DNA of 64,000 bases from Usnea hakonensis (lineage: Eukaryota > Ascomycota > Lecanoromycetes > Lecanorales > Parmeliaceae). The notes beneath the pieces are model-generated. The model was not told the origin of the DNA. It ran no database searches and saw only the letters and a list, made by a program, of their open reading frames with translations. This document shows, one piece after another, positions 24,163 to 35,478 of the stretch. Positions within the stretch are counted from its first letter, which is position 1, and every line of letters starts with the position of its first letter. Where the stretch lies: assembly GCA_013423325.1 (NCBI GenBank), contig BLJB01000235.1:25527-89526 (forward strand). Reading direction: 5' to 3'. The position numbers were made by a program, and so were the translations under genes.

Positions 24163-24294
24163 GCGTACCGGGACTTCCGAAAGTATGTCCACGCACATAA
24201 GTCTGACATGTACAAAGTCATTCGAACTTGCAGGAAGGCGTCCTTGATATGTACAGCTTCATGACTCATCATTCAACGTTGTTCAATGCAATCA

Positions 24295-27200
24295 TCAAGG
24301 TCCAACATTGAATCTCATCTTCACACCCATAGCACTCAGTTCCACATCGAGATACCTCAAGACCCCCGGTATGGCAACGATTGTCGTATCCGCGCCGCCT
24401 ACCCATATGCCTCCGGAGCCGTCCTCCCACTCTTCACCTAATCGCACCTCCTTACCCTCTTCATGCAAGTCTTCCAGCCTCTTTGCGCACCTCCTGCATC
24501 TCACAAACCCTGTTGCCCTTCCCTTCTTTCCTATACTGGTTCCCCAAACCGTCGGCTGCATGCTTAAGAAGCTCCCACAGCCTCTGCAGACCCACTCCCG
24601 CTTGTAATCACTACATCCCATGAGACGATCCTGCAATAAGTATGCACACCCATGCGCCAACAATGCATCTCTTTCCATCTCTCCGACTCTTATTCCTCCT
24701 CCCTTTGCTCTTCCCTTGATAGGTTGGCCAGTCATCGGCGTCACGGGACCGGTAGTCCTGACTTGGAACTTATCGTTCACCATGTGCCGCAAGCGCTGGT
24801 AATAGACCACTCCCAAGTAAATATCTGCAGCAAATTCGCGGCCGGTTACGCCAGAATACATGGGCTCGTTACCGTGATAATTATAGCCAGCAAGGCGGAG
24901 CTGCTCGCCAAAATAGTCACCAGCTGTATCTTCCTCTGAAAAGCGCCATGGTGAAGAGTCTTGAGCGACTCCATGGAGAGCCCCGGCCTTCCCGGCCAAG
25001 GACTCGATGAACATCCCTATAGTCATACGAGAGGGGAAAGCGTGTGGATTGATGATCACGTCGGGTATAATGCCTGATTCGCTGAAGGGCATATCAATAG
25101 CAGGCCATTTTTGAGAACATACACCTTTTTGCCCGTGGCGAGAGGAGAATTTGTCGCCGATAATGGGCGAACGCGGTACACGGAGTTTGATGCTCAAGGA
25201 TTGGCAGGGTTCAATGCCTGTTTCGCTGCCGAGAAGACGGACTTCCTCTACGTAGGCCGTTTCGGGGTCTTTGTATTTGTGGAAGGCGTTTACGCCGTCA
25301 CGATTGATGTATGGCGTTGACATTGTCTTCGTAGGATCATAGGTCACTGTATGAAAAGCGCAGAGGGGATCACCTTCATTAATTTTGGCGCCAATATAGG
25401 GAAGGCCATCTGAGTCAAGTTTGCTTCGTATGGAGGCGGGAATATGGCTATTCGCGGCAAATCCGAATAGTTTGCTGATAGTCCGGACGGATTTGGATCG
25501 ACCTTTATTCCCTCTTTCGTTTTCTTCCAGTCGAACAATCTTGGTCTTGTAGATTGTGCCATGGCCGAAGCCTCGTTCATGGGCAGATTTGGACAGAATC
25601 ATGGCGTCGTCCATGTCGTAGCCTGTATATGAGATGACAGCCACTACAGCGTTCATGCCATTCGGGTAGTTGTCCAGGCCGTATTCATTATACAAAGGCG
25701 GACGAACAACAGGTGTCTGGCCAGTCTGGAGACGATAGGTCTTGTTGTCAGTGCGGTAGCGAATAGAGGTTCCGGGAGTCCCCATTGACTGCTTGCCCAT
25801 TTGGCACTGGTACATGTTGCGCGGAGATTGATTGAAATCCGAGAAAGGTGTCTGATTAGCGACAATAGAGAGGATGTTGGTAGGATCGTACTCGACGTGA
25901 CTGGTTTCTCCGGACTCGATTTCCTTTTCGGTGCAAGCTACTGACATGAAAGGCTGTTCGAAAGGGCCAATGTAATCTTGTTTGTCCAGTGGGAGATATT
26001 TGACCGGCCGTATCATCCGCGCCGCTTGAGAGAAGATGTACAAGCCCGGATACTGGCCGCCGATCGCGTTCGGTATATACCCTATTTCAAGTTCTTTGGA
26101 AACGCCATGGGTTTCTTCCACTTTCCAGTATCGCAGAGTATCCCCAACGGCATGGGCTTGCTTTGGTGTGCAAAACCCGAGGATGCGGCCATCAAGCTGG
26201 ACTACGACTCTGCCGTCCACGGAAGCGGAGGAGTCATCAGAAACTCCCAGCTGGGCTAAAAGCCGAGGTATTACAGAGACATCAAGATCACATGTGGTAA
26301 TCTTGCATTTATGAGCTAAGTGGTTCAATAACCCACATGGGCTTCCATCTGGGGTATGCACTGGACATAGGAAACCCCAACTTTCGGGCAGTAGCTTGCG
26401 TACTGTCGTGGTTTTCAACTGGGCGAAAAAACTTCCTCTGTGCACCATTCGGAAATGACTGATGAATCTGTAAAAATTGATTTTCTCGGCGACGACAGTG
26501 AAACCAGACGTCTGTTGCAGATCGAGGCCAGTGGGACTGATTAGATTGCCTGTAGAGAGAAAATATTCAAGGAGACCTCCGAGATTCTCATTGGTCCTTT
26601 TGAGTATCTTCATAGGAAATTCTTTGACGAAATTAGGATCTGTGAATTTAGCTTTGCCGTTCTTTAGTGACCACTCTTGACAAGCTGTTTGTACGGATCT
26701 TAGCCAATCATCGAATTTTTCTTTGATGATCATGCCATACAGGAAGCCAGGCAAAAGAATCTCTTGGCTGGATACCGCATCTGGATTATCAACTGCACAT
26801 TCGCCAGCAACGAGGCTATACAACTTTCGAACCATGAAAAGCAGCATCTTAAACTTATCATGGTTCTGAGATTCAGTGACAGCAACATTACCTAGGTGAA
26901 CAAGAACAATTTTACGCAAAAATTCCGATCCGGCATCCTCATCTGTTGTGTCTTCAGGCACACCCAGTACAGGCTTAAATTTCGCTCCCAGATATGCGCA
27001 TGTCCTGGCCTTTCCGTTGAGATTGTAAGCTTTGTAGGTCCGAAGCAGGAGCTCGACTCGTTCCGTCATGAATGTTTTATCCGTGCTCAATGACCCAGCG
27101 ACACCAATGAGTCCTTCGAAAATTTCACGATCATTTGTCTCGACCAAAGCCTTTAGGATCATCATTACTGGGACCAGATATTCGTTCTTTCGCCACGAGA

Positions 27201-28017
27201 AACGAAAAGTGACATTACCATCACTGAGATAATGGAGCACGTTAGTCTGAGATGTCTGATCCAGACGAACAGATCTGATTTGCACGCCATACTTGGTGTA
27301 TGTTGGTCCCCTTTTGACGAAAGAGCCACGGATGATAGCCATTGGATAATTGCGCCGGGACACGATTAGCATCCGTATGAGCTTCTCGATACCGTTGACG
27401 ATGAAGTAGCCTCCAAGCTCTTCAGACTCTTCTTTATGTTGGACTAATTGCGCTGGGGTATTCTTTTCTAGGTGACATCGGTTCGTCCTGAGCATTATGG
27501 GAAGTTGGCCCATGTCTCTGATCGTATCCTGCCATTCACCTTCATTGAGCCTGTATTCCACGCGCGCTCTCAGCTTGCCTCGGTAAGTTGCGTGTCTCTC
27601 TCTGCACTCGGCAGGGTATATGTCTCGATTTCTAGTGCTGAACTTGTTGGTGGGAGGTAGTGTAGCTTTCTCCAGAAAAACTTCTCGTATCCTGACACTG
27701 AATGTATTTCTCTTCTCACGAGACTTCCCATCCTCGAGCCTTTGCGCCCTCTGCTGTGATGTCTCTGGCTCGCCATCTAGGAAGCTCTTCGTACCGATAT
27801 CCTTCAAGCCAGCTTCGAGAAGCTTGCTGTTTTCGAAGAGTGCATCAAAGGAGTTGGTGTGAGGATGAATTGCCTCTGCGAGTGCAGGATAGGGTGTGTG
27901 GTCCTTGGGCGGATTTTTGAAGAGGGTCTCGCGCCGTACCGTGTCAAAGTTGGAGGTCCACTTGGTGTCTGTGGGCAAGGCAGCCGAAGGAAAGGGCATT
28001 ATTGTGAGACAAGCCAA
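24295..28017 (-). CDS. RPA2: DNA-directed RNA polymerase I subunit RPA2 (RPA135)
   Basis: Intronless, 1,240 residues, the usual length for the second-largest Pol I subunit, which synthesises 35S rRNA in the nucleolus. All Rpb2-type blocks are in order: protrusion and lobe (GGYFIVNGIEKLIRMLI), fork region (RHFRMVHRG-like, WGFLCPVHTPDGSPCGLLNH), hybrid-binding domain (SYTGYDMDDAMILSKSA) and GDKFSSRHGQKGV. The C-terminal zinc clamp is at about 1,137-1,175 (CRGCGSF, CRRCAKRL). The Pol I-type N-terminus (PTDTKWTSNFDTVRRETLF) separates it from RPB2 and RPC2. A second Met at codon 7 (27,999) matches the usual start better than the first. Divergent from ARL8. Confidence 0.95.
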   Translation of the reverse strand: MACLTIMPFPSAALPTDTKWTSNFDTVRRETLFKNPPKDHTPYPALAEAIHPHTNSFDALFENSKLLEAGLKDIGTKSFLDGEPETSQQRAQRLEDGKSREKRNTFSVRIREVFLEKATLPPTNKFSTRNRDIYPAECRERHATYRGKLRARVEYRLNEGEWQDTIRDMGQLPIMLRTNRCHLEKNTPAQLVQHKEESEELGGYFIVNGIEKLIRMLIVSRRNYPMAIIRGSFVKRGPTYTKYGVQIRSVRLDQTSQTNVLHYLSDGNVTFRFSWRKNEYLVPVMMILKALVETNDREIFEGLIGVAGSLSTDKTFMTERVELLLRTYKAYNLNGKARTCAYLGAKFKPVLGVPEDTTDEDAGSEFLRKIVLVHLGNVAVTESQNHDKFKMLLFMVRKLYSLVAGECAVDNPDAVSSQEILLPGFLYGMIIKEKFDDWLRSVQTACQEWSLKNGKAKFTDPNFVKEFPMKILKRTNENLGGLLEYFLSTGNLISPTGLDLQQTSGFTVVAEKINFYRFISHFRMVHRGSFFAQLKTTTVRKLLPESWGFLCPVHTPDGSPCGLLNHLAHKCKITTCDLDVSVIPRLLAQLGVSDDSSASVDGRVVVQLDGRILGFCTPKQAHAVGDTLRYWKVEETHGVSKELEIGYIPNAIGGQYPGLYIFSQAARMIRPVKYLPLDKQDYIGPFEQPFMSVACTEKEIESGETSHVEYDPTNILSIVANQTPFSDFNQSPRNMYQCQMGKQSMGTPGTSIRYRTDNKTYRLQTGQTPVVRPPLYNEYGLDNYPNGMNAVVAVISYTGYDMDDAMILSKSAHERGFGHGTIYKTKIVRLEENERGNKGRSKSVRTISKLFGFAANSHIPASIRSKLDSDGLPYIGAKINEGDPLCAFHTVTYDPTKTMSTPYINRDGVNAFHKYKDPETAYVEEVRLLGSETGIEPCQSLSIKLRVPRSPIIGDKFSSRHGQKGVCSQKWPAIDMPFSESGIIPDVIINPHAFPSRMTIGMFIESLAGKAGALHGVAQDSSPWRFSEEDTAGDYFGEQLRLAGYNYHGNEPMYSGVTGREFAADIYLGVVYYQRLRHMVNDKFQVRTTGPVTPMTGQPIKGRAKGGGIRVGEMERDALLAHGCAYLLQDRLMGCSDYKREWVCRGCGSFLSMQPTVWGTSIGKKGRATGFVRCRRCAKRLEDLHEEGKEVRLGEEWEDGSGGIWVGGADTTIVAIPGVLRYLDVELSAMGVKMRFNVGP

Positions 28018-28645
28018 ATCGCAGACTCTTCAAAAAGAGCATCCTTCAGTGCTACTGCTTTTGATAGCAAGAAAAAAGTGATGAGCTGTAATGAATTTGC
28101 TGTCTCCAAAAGTCCAAATTTTTCCGGGCCACAAAGATATATATTACGTAACTTATTTTGTTTACAGTACGAGGATTCTTGCTACTCGTACTCTACAAGC
28201 GAGATGCAGGGAAGAAGCCGGATCATTATTTTCGCTTCCGAGGTTCTGCATCCTGCAACCATCTCCACAGTCCGCATCGGCGCCTAAACCAGGCCTTTGC
28301 AGTTTGCATCACCTGCACAGAAAAAAAAAGGGCAAGGCACTCGTGCAGGAGAGCGCAGTATCAGTCTTCATCTTTTATGAAAACTCCAAAATCATTGAGC
28401 TCAACGAGCGAGTTGCTTGCTTGACCTTCATTACAGTTAGCTACCACTTCCACGCCTATCTAGAGGCTAGATATTATTATCTTGTAGATTTACTGCTACG
28501 ACGATAAGGGCAAAGTCCCCGCCTCCCGCTTGCTTTTTCTGCTCCAGCCTTCGCGACACAAACTCAACCAAGGTTTTGGCAATCTGCGAAAGGCAACGAC
28601 TGGCTCTTGATCATCTGTGTCTCATAAACTATCCAAAATCCAGCC
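28018..28645. other. Divergent intergenic region RPA2/ARL8
   Basis: 628 bp between the two starts. Open frames cross it without recognisable domains; there is a short A9 tract at 28,321. Probable shared promoter. Confidence 0.4.
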
Positions 28646-29568
28646 ATGGCCGGCTTTTTCAAGGTTATCTATGACTGGTTGCTGCGAACTTTCTGGTATG
28701 TCGCTCGGTAGTAGCTTGCGTGTCGACCGTCGAGATCCACTTCACCGCATTCCGTCGTAGGAGACGCACCGTTGTGCCAGTGCCATGCTGCAGTATCCGG
28801 CTGGCGTTTGCATATCGAGGGTAACGTTGACACTTCCATTCCATTAGGGCAACAGAGATGGATGTAACTATGATTGGTCTGCAAAACGCCGGCAAGACTT
28901 CTCTCTTGAGAGTCCTTGCGGTAAGGCTCAAAAATCAAGTGCTCGGAGAATTGCTGATGTGATCCTCGCCAGGGTGGAGAATTTACCATAGAGTAGGTCA
29001 ACATTCATTCCCTACAGATCCATGCAAGTCCCCTGGTCTGACGTAACCCCTAAAAGCTCCATCCCAACGGTGGGCTTCAATATGAAACGAGTACAGAAAG
29101 GTCACGTCACCCTCAAATGGTAGGTCTCTCACTTATCCTTACATAGATGATGGGGCCTAACGTTCCTGTAGCTGGGATCTCGGCGGTCAGCCTAGATTTC
29201 GGTCCATGTGGGAGCGATATTGTCGGGGAGTCAACGCGATTGTGTGGGTACGCCATCTGACGCGATGATGAAACGATCCTGATACCATGCACAGATACAT
29301 CGTGGATGCGGCAGATAAGGCTGCCATGCCAGTAGCGATGGAAGAACTCCACGCCTTGCTTGAAAAGCCGGTTTTGGACGGAATACCTTTGCTCGTCCTG
29401 GGCAATAAGTCTGATCTGCCCGATAAACTATCGGTTGACGAGTTGATCGAAGCACTGAACATGAAAGCCATCTCCCACCGCGAAGTCAGCTGCTATGGAA
29501 TCAGTGCCAAAGAAGAAACGAATCTCGATGCTGTCTTGGAATGGCTGATTAACAAGACCGCCCACTGA
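28646..29568 (+). CDS. arl8: ARF-like small GTPase, ARL8 type
   Basis: Six exons: 28646-28695, 28848-28920, 28973-28992, 29057-29119, 29172-29243 and 29295-29568. Phases are consistent, giving 183 residues. The N-terminal amphipathic helix (AGFFKVIYDWLLRTFW) lacks the myristoylation Gly of ARF, as in ARL8. GTPase motifs are the P-loop GLQNAGKT, switch I with IPTVGFNM, switch II WDLGGQPRFR, the base motif LGNKSDL, and SAK near YGISAKEE. ARL8 proteins control lysosome/vacuole positioning and fusion in animals; the fungal role is less clear. Exon 3 is only 20 nt long. Confidence 0.93.
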
Positions 29569-30448
29569 GGAGAGGGTATGAGGGAAACGTATGACCTACG
29601 ACAATGCTATGCACGAATGACAACGACATCTATTACGAGTTGAGCCTTCATGACGGTGACGAAGCAATGAGAAGATGCATGCCAGCAATGGCAAGATAAA
29701 TTTTCAACGCTCGGGGCGAATTTTCCTCTCAGCTTTACGGTGGATCTCCTTTTCTTCCCGTTACCCTTTGGGCGCGCTTCGTGAATGTGGCGGAGTGCGC
29801 TTTTGGAACGATGTTTGGGGCTTTGCATGTAAAACAGCTAAGCGAGTTTGTGGGAGGACCCGATGCTCCTATGGTATAAATATCAAAAAGCAGGATAATT
29901 GGGTAGGCTCAATCGCCCATGGATCAGAACACTGCCGTCTTGACTTTACAAAATGTGTAAAAAAATGTAGAGATTTTGAAGAAAGGAGAAATGGTATACG
30001 TCGCAAAAGATTTCATCGACAACAAACGGGGAATGCGCTGGCTAGCCGCAATATTCCCTGCCAGTGAGATACGTTAGCGCTCTCGACAAAGATGCACGCT
30101 AGGGAAGCGTAGTTTACAGAGCTAGACTCCTTCTGGCCGCATGATGACAACAGGCGAGCAAAGCCCTGATCTTGCGTGGCCTACGCCACTTCCATGAATG
30201 AGTTACTTGAGTGCCACAAAAAGGCTCAAAGAACCCCCCATTGCTACATAAATGGAAAATCGGTAGATCCATACGTCCATATCTCATTACTTTATCGTAT
30301 CCTTAAGTCGAGATAGAGCAAGGCAGCCCGTCTCAACCCTCTTCCTCCGCGCCGCTTATTGACCGCTCGATTTCACCATCCACCTATCTGTCTTTTCGAC
30401 TCACGTACGATTCACATTTCATCGACCAACACTTACAGCGACACCACG
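29569..30448. other. Intergenic region ARL8/RCR
   Basis: 880 bp. No gene is recognised; a pyrimidine-rich stretch at about 30,320-30,430 probably lies in the promoter/5' UTR of the RCR gene. Confidence 0.35.
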
Positions 30449-31145
30449 ATGGCAATCATCCCTAGATTCTCCAAGTACGTCTTCTAAGATAGGAGCCTTT
30501 GCGATGTTCCTGTTATTGGTCAAGCATTCGAGATTAATCCTATTCTAGCAACTGCAATAATGATATCGAAGATGATTGCAATTATGGGTACAACAGTCCC
30601 TGGTACAACTATGGGAGATGGTAAAATGCCTTGAAAAGAAGCCTGCGAAAGAATCAGAGACTTATATCCTTTAGGATACTTCTGGCTGCGATTGTGATTG
30701 GAGCTTTCCTCATATTCGTGATTTTCTCGTAAGCCGGCGACACTTTATATGGGATCAACAGAGCCATGCGTACTGACACCCGCTCAGTTGCATCACAGCA
30801 CGCCGACGTCGTCGTTTTGGTCGCTCGCCCTACCGTGGTACGGGTTGGGCTGCAGGCGCGACACCAGCGGGCCACGCTCCGGCACAATACACCGGCGCAC
30901 CACCTCAGCCTTATTATGCCAACAACAACAACCAAGCACCGCCTGTGTACTCTCCTCCCATCTCAAACCAGGGATACTACAATCAAGACCACCAACATAA
31001 TCAAGGCTATTTCGGTGGTCAACAGCAAGGTGTGGAATTGCAGCAGCCTCAAAGCGCCTACCAAGGCGGAGAGCGCGTGTATGACTACGCACCTCCTGTG
31101 GGTCCTCCGCCAGGGAAGAGTGGTGGGGATGGAATTATCAGATGA
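30449..31145 (+). CDS. RCR-family membrane protein (Congo red resistance/chitin deposition)
   Basis: Four exons, 30449-30474, 30549-30620, 30675-30728 and 30788-31145, all GT...AG and phase-consistent; 169 residues. A short luminal/extracellular N-terminus with Asn and three Cys (NCNNDIEDDCNY) leads to one transmembrane segment (ILLAAIVIGAFLIFVIF, about 34-50). A basic stretch (ARRRRRFGRSPYRG) follows. The cytosolic tail is rich in Pro, Gln, Tyr and Asn, with PPxY-like motifs (PPQPYY, APPVYS). This layout matches yeast Rcr1/Rcr2, which affect chitin deposition and vacuolar sorting through Rsp5 binding to PY motifs. The family is called from architecture, so the exact orthologue is uncertain. 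Confidence 0.75.
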
Positions 31146-32017
31146 TCAGAGGCGCACAAAGGCCGGTTTGGAAATTGATAGATCCAACAATGGTGTTGGT
31201 ATTGTCTCAAACGAATTGACATAAGAGTACGAAGAAGCATTGCACTTTTCACAAATACGTTCTAACGCTCTATGCATTAATTCTATGCCCTTATCTTTCC
31301 ACAGTCGCCATCCTTTAAGATTGATTTGCTTGTAGTGTACCACATGCGTCGACATTCTGGCGGCGTGTTATCATGACTGGTCCCCCCAATCATGACGCCC
31401 CGTCTTCTGATGAACGAAGGACGCGAAAGAGTGAGATTCTCAACGGCAAGAACAAATGACTATAAACCCTTGGATCGTCTTCCAGTGTCCTGCATGTTTA
31501 CCTAGCTCCGAGACCTGCACTGAAAATAAGACCATGAGCAAGAGCCAAGTCCTGCTGATATGTCAAGAGTACAGAAAATTCGATGGTAGGGATCCCTACC
31601 GTGCTCTCCGGAAGGATATTAAGAGGCTGTTTGTCTGGGTCTCTACTTTGGCTTTTGCCCTTCATTGTAGATACACGCGAGGCATAGTCAACGCAAACTG
31701 TCTTTCACTCTGGACGTATCCTTTAATAGTGAAAATTCCCTTCAGACTCCTTTGAAGCTCGAAATTAATGAAAATGCCGTGGAGGTGTAGTAGAGAAAAA
31801 TGTTCCCTGGACACATCCGACGCCACAGTGGCAAAGTGTGGCTCAAAAACTCTAAATCTAAATTACTTCCGCAGTTGCCTGAACACATACAAACAAAGAA
31901 ATCCGCGCTTTCAATCATAGCATTTCTTGACCTCTGCAACAAAAACGCTGCCTTCTCACCAACCCCTCGCATTTAGAAAGAAAAAAGCGAGGGAACGCTT
32001 TGCCCTAGGTCACGACC
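31146..32017. other. Intergenic region RCR/SRC1
   Basis: 872 bp without a recognised gene. The last part (31,900-32,017) probably holds the SRC1 promoter. Confidence 0.35.
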
Positions 32018-34223
32018 ATGGCTTCATTAGAGGATGACCTCGCATACCTCTCACCATCCTTCGACCCTGCGTCTCTCACCATGCCACGATTACGAAACAT
32101 CTTAATGTCAAACGATATTCCTTACCCAGCTTCAGCCAAGAAGCCGCAACTTGTTGACATCTTCACTCAAGAGCTCAAGCCCAAGGCGCGCAAGATATTA
32201 GCTGCCCGGGACCGGGTGAGACGTACAAGTAGAGGCATTACCGACATGCCGAGCAGTCAAGAAGGGACCCTGAATGGCGACGTTGATGACGACGCCAGCT
32301 CTATGCTACCCCCGCCTGTGCCTGATACTCCAAGGCAAAGGAAGCCACGTAAGAGCACACGTCATTCCGTGGAGCCAACCATGTCGAATACTTCCGCCAC
32401 TACACAGGCACCCAATGGACTCAGAAGCTCTAGTAAACATGCCCGGCAATCGGACACTGAACTAGACTTAGAAGCAACACGTCCATACGTGCGGAAAAGC
32501 CGCAAGAGCGAATCTATACCCATCGTCAAAATTGAGAACCCAGAAGATACGCCAGTGCGACCGTCAATGAGAGGTGGGGTTTTCAGCGACGAGAACCCGT
32601 TCCAGAGCGGGAGCTCCCCTGTAGGCTCAGAGGATAATAGACGGAAGAGCGGTGGTAAAAGTAGCGATAAGAGAAAGAGCTCGTCCAACAGACGGAAGAC
32701 GGAGAGAATTCCGTCTTCGTCAAAGCAGCACGATGGAATAGTAGTCCCGACTTCCAGAACTTTCACACTCCCAGTATCAAGGCAGAAGCAGTCCTCTAGC
32801 GAAGACGAGCCAAACGATGGCATCGAGGCTGGTGAGGAATTCACAGCCGAAGAACAGCTGGACTTGGTTCGAGAGCGTGCGGCAGACGGTGAGGTGGACA
32901 TTCGACCACCCCGGAAGAGCAAGCGGCCACACCGATCTCGCGTGATTCCTAGGTCTGCGCCATGGGTAGTCTTCACGGCTCTGCTTGGAGGTTATGCTAT
33001 ATGGTGGCGTCAGGAAAAGCTGGCTGTTGGCTATTGTGGTATCGGCAGGCCATCCTACGCTCTGTCGAGCGTCCAAATACCTGAATGGGCCGAGGTACTG
33101 CAGCCGACATGCGAACCTTGCCCTCAGCACGCAGTCTGCTATCAAGGAATGGAGGCCAAATGTGAGAACGACTTCATTCTACAGCCACACCAACTATCTT
33201 TAGGCGGACTAGTGCCATTGCCGCCATCATGCGAGCCGGACGGCGAAAAGGCTCGACGGGTCAAAGCTGTGGCCGATAGAGCCGTAGAAAAACTGAGGGA
33301 GCGTAAAGCGCAGGCTGAATGTGGGACTTTGCAGGATAGCAAAGGTAAAGTTGTATCTGCAGTAATTGACGAAGAAATTTTGAAGCAAGAAGTGGGAAAA
33401 AAGAGAAGACGAAATATGGATGCTGCAGAATTCGAAGATCTGTGGAAGGGTGCCATCGGCGAAATAAAAGGGAGAGAAGAGGTGATTGCCTCGTCTGATG
33501 GGTAGGTCTTCTTTCCTCTGCACTTGCCGACCCTTCTCGCATGATCTCCGTGCTTGTCAGAAAATACCACCAACATCTGACCAAGAAACTAATCAGATAC
33601 CTCATCCCCCCCACAGAACACACCTCCATCTCAGCAGCACCTCTCTCGCCAATATCCCCTTCTCCTGCGCCATCAAAAGATCGGCGCGACTCACGCTGGC
33701 GAGATATAGATTCTTTGTTTCCATCATAACGCTTTCCAGCATTGCCCTTCTCTATATTCGCTCACGTGTTCTCACGTCCCGTAGCGACACAGCTCGGGTT
33801 CCCTCGCTAGTCGCCACTACTTTGGACCGTCTCGCTACGCAAGCCGCTTTGCATACCAGGGGAGATGCAGCCGAAAGCTGGATCAGTGTAGGGCAGCTAC
33901 GGGATGACGTTCTTCGGCGCGAATTCAGCGATCAAAGGCGCGAAAGTTTGTGGAAACGAGTGCGAGCAGTGGTGGAAAGAAACGCAAATGTAAGAGCCAG
34001 CGTCCGAGAGGGTCGGGGTGGGGACGTGTCACGGGTGTGGGAATGGGTCGGCAGTGTCGGACTGCTCGAAGATGCTGCATGGAATGGTGGTGCAAATAAG
34101 AGGGTGAGTTTTGGGCCTGTGGTCGAGGGGCTGCCTGACGAAATGCCGACATTTATGGAGGGGAGAGAAGGACGGGCGATGGTGGAGAAGAGGAAATGGG
34201 ACGAGGGAAGACCTGTCTACTAA
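32018..34223 (+). CDS. SRC1: LEM/HeH inner nuclear membrane protein (Src1/Heh1/Man1 family)
   Basis: Two exons, 32018-33501 and 33617-34223, with a 115-bp intron; 696 residues. The N-terminus is a HeH motif (about 6-65: LAYLSPSFDPASLTMPRLR, then DIPYPASAKKPQLVDIF). A long basic/Ser-rich linker with nuclear-localisation-like clusters follows. The first membrane span is APWVVFTALLGGYAIWW (about 314-330). A Cys-containing luminal domain comes next, then the second span FFVSIITLSSIALLYI in exon 2. The MSC domain is last (TTLDRLATQAAL, GQLRDDVLRREFS, LWKRVRAVVERNANVR, VWEWVG). The only acceptor that puts exon 2 in frame is CCCACAG at 33610-33616. The protein tethers chromatin and rDNA to the nuclear envelope in yeast. 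Confidence 0.9.
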
Positions 34224-35478
34224 CGGAACAGTCAATCGATTCAGAGCTGGCAGGGCACAAAGGAGTACCGTGATTCAGAGACCTTGGAACACGGAAGCCT
34301 CTGAGCCCCGTACTATGGCAGTTCTTTGCTTGGAGTCTGACGCGTATTCGATCACATGATTCGTGTTAGTGCATTGAGGTACATTATTAGTCTTAATTTT
34401 TGCTCTACTTCATTTGCCCATGAGTAAGAATAAGAGCAAGAGTATTCATTGATCGTTTAGCCATACGAGAGTACCTAGGATCCTGTAGATGAATACTATT
34501 AATGAAAACGACGACAACAGCAACAAGAAGCACCTCAAAGCCTTTTTCTCCTTGATCCAATACCATGTTGGCAGTCTTTCGATGAGGAGAGTTGAATTCT
34601 CATTCCCATTCATGTATGATCGGACAGAGGAGAATAGTGTCAGTAGGTTGTACGCGTAGGATGAGCCTATGGATTTCATTTCTCGGATTGAGCTGACATC
34701 CGATTGGTATCCTACTTGATACTTCTTCCGTCTCGGCATCAATTCTTGACAAGTCTTCAGTGTAATAGGAAGACGAAAAGCACTTGCAGCCATTGTGTTC
34801 TATCCTCCAGTCTCTGGACTAGGTTCGATCTAGAGTAGACGCCATCAATAGCCTCTCTGCTTCTTTCTGACCCGCAACCTTCGTCTCCATATAATGTGAC
34901 TTTGAATTACCTTGATTGTCTGTGCTTGAAGCCACTGCATAACTTCTTCAATGCGCAGTCGCTCTCTGTCCTTTGGTGCACTTGCAGATATTTGTCAGAC
35001 CGCGAGACGAGATACTTAGGTTACCATGTCCTCAGCAGAGCTACATCCTGAGAATACTGGTAACCCTCAGGATGTGCACCTAGCAGCGGATCTGGAGATG
35101 AACCCTGCAGCTACAATGCAAAGGGATTCGAGCACTGTATGGCGATATCTACTCTCAGCTCCTCTGATTTGCATAGCTATTTGTTCCAATCTACCTACGC
35201 CTTGCATCTGCGTATTCTATCTGCGTACTCATGGTACGGAATCCTTGATTCGGGGAAGGGGAGTATGATGGGGCAGATTGAATTCAGATTCACGACTTTC
35301 CTACGTTATTTCTCCCGTTTGTTCATGAGCTACTTCTCGGCCCTATCGTATGGTTCCTGCTTTCTTCATGGAAACATCAGAGGTGATTCATTTACTGACG
35401 TTGCGGTCGTGATATGGCAGAATGGTGCTGTGAACGTTGAAAAGGGAGACAAACCTTTGCAGCAACAGAGTAAAACAG
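34224..35478. other. Region upstream of trehalase, contents only partly resolved
   Basis: About 1.25 kb that must hold the trehalase promoter and its missing 5' exon(s). One candidate first exon starts at the ATG at 35,026 (MSSAELHPENTGNPQD...), but I found no phase-compatible single splice to the first certain exon. The leftward frame 34446-34793 is listed separately. Confidence 0.4.
34446..34793 (-). CDS. Possible small membrane protein, unrecognised
   Basis: A single open frame of 115 codons. It has a basic first half and one strong hydrophobic segment near the C-terminus (FLLLLSSFSLIVFIY, about 89-103) preceded by WIKEKKALR, the layout of a tail-anchored protein. There is no known domain and no independent support; a chance frame is quite possible. 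It lies between SRC1 and trehalase on the opposite strand. Confidence 0.25.
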   Translation of the reverse strand: MAASAFRLPITLKTCQELMPRRKKYQVGYQSDVSSIREMKSIGSSYAYNLLTLFSSVRSYMNGNENSTLLIERLPTWYWIKEKKALRCFLLLLSSFSLIVFIYRILGTLVWLNDQ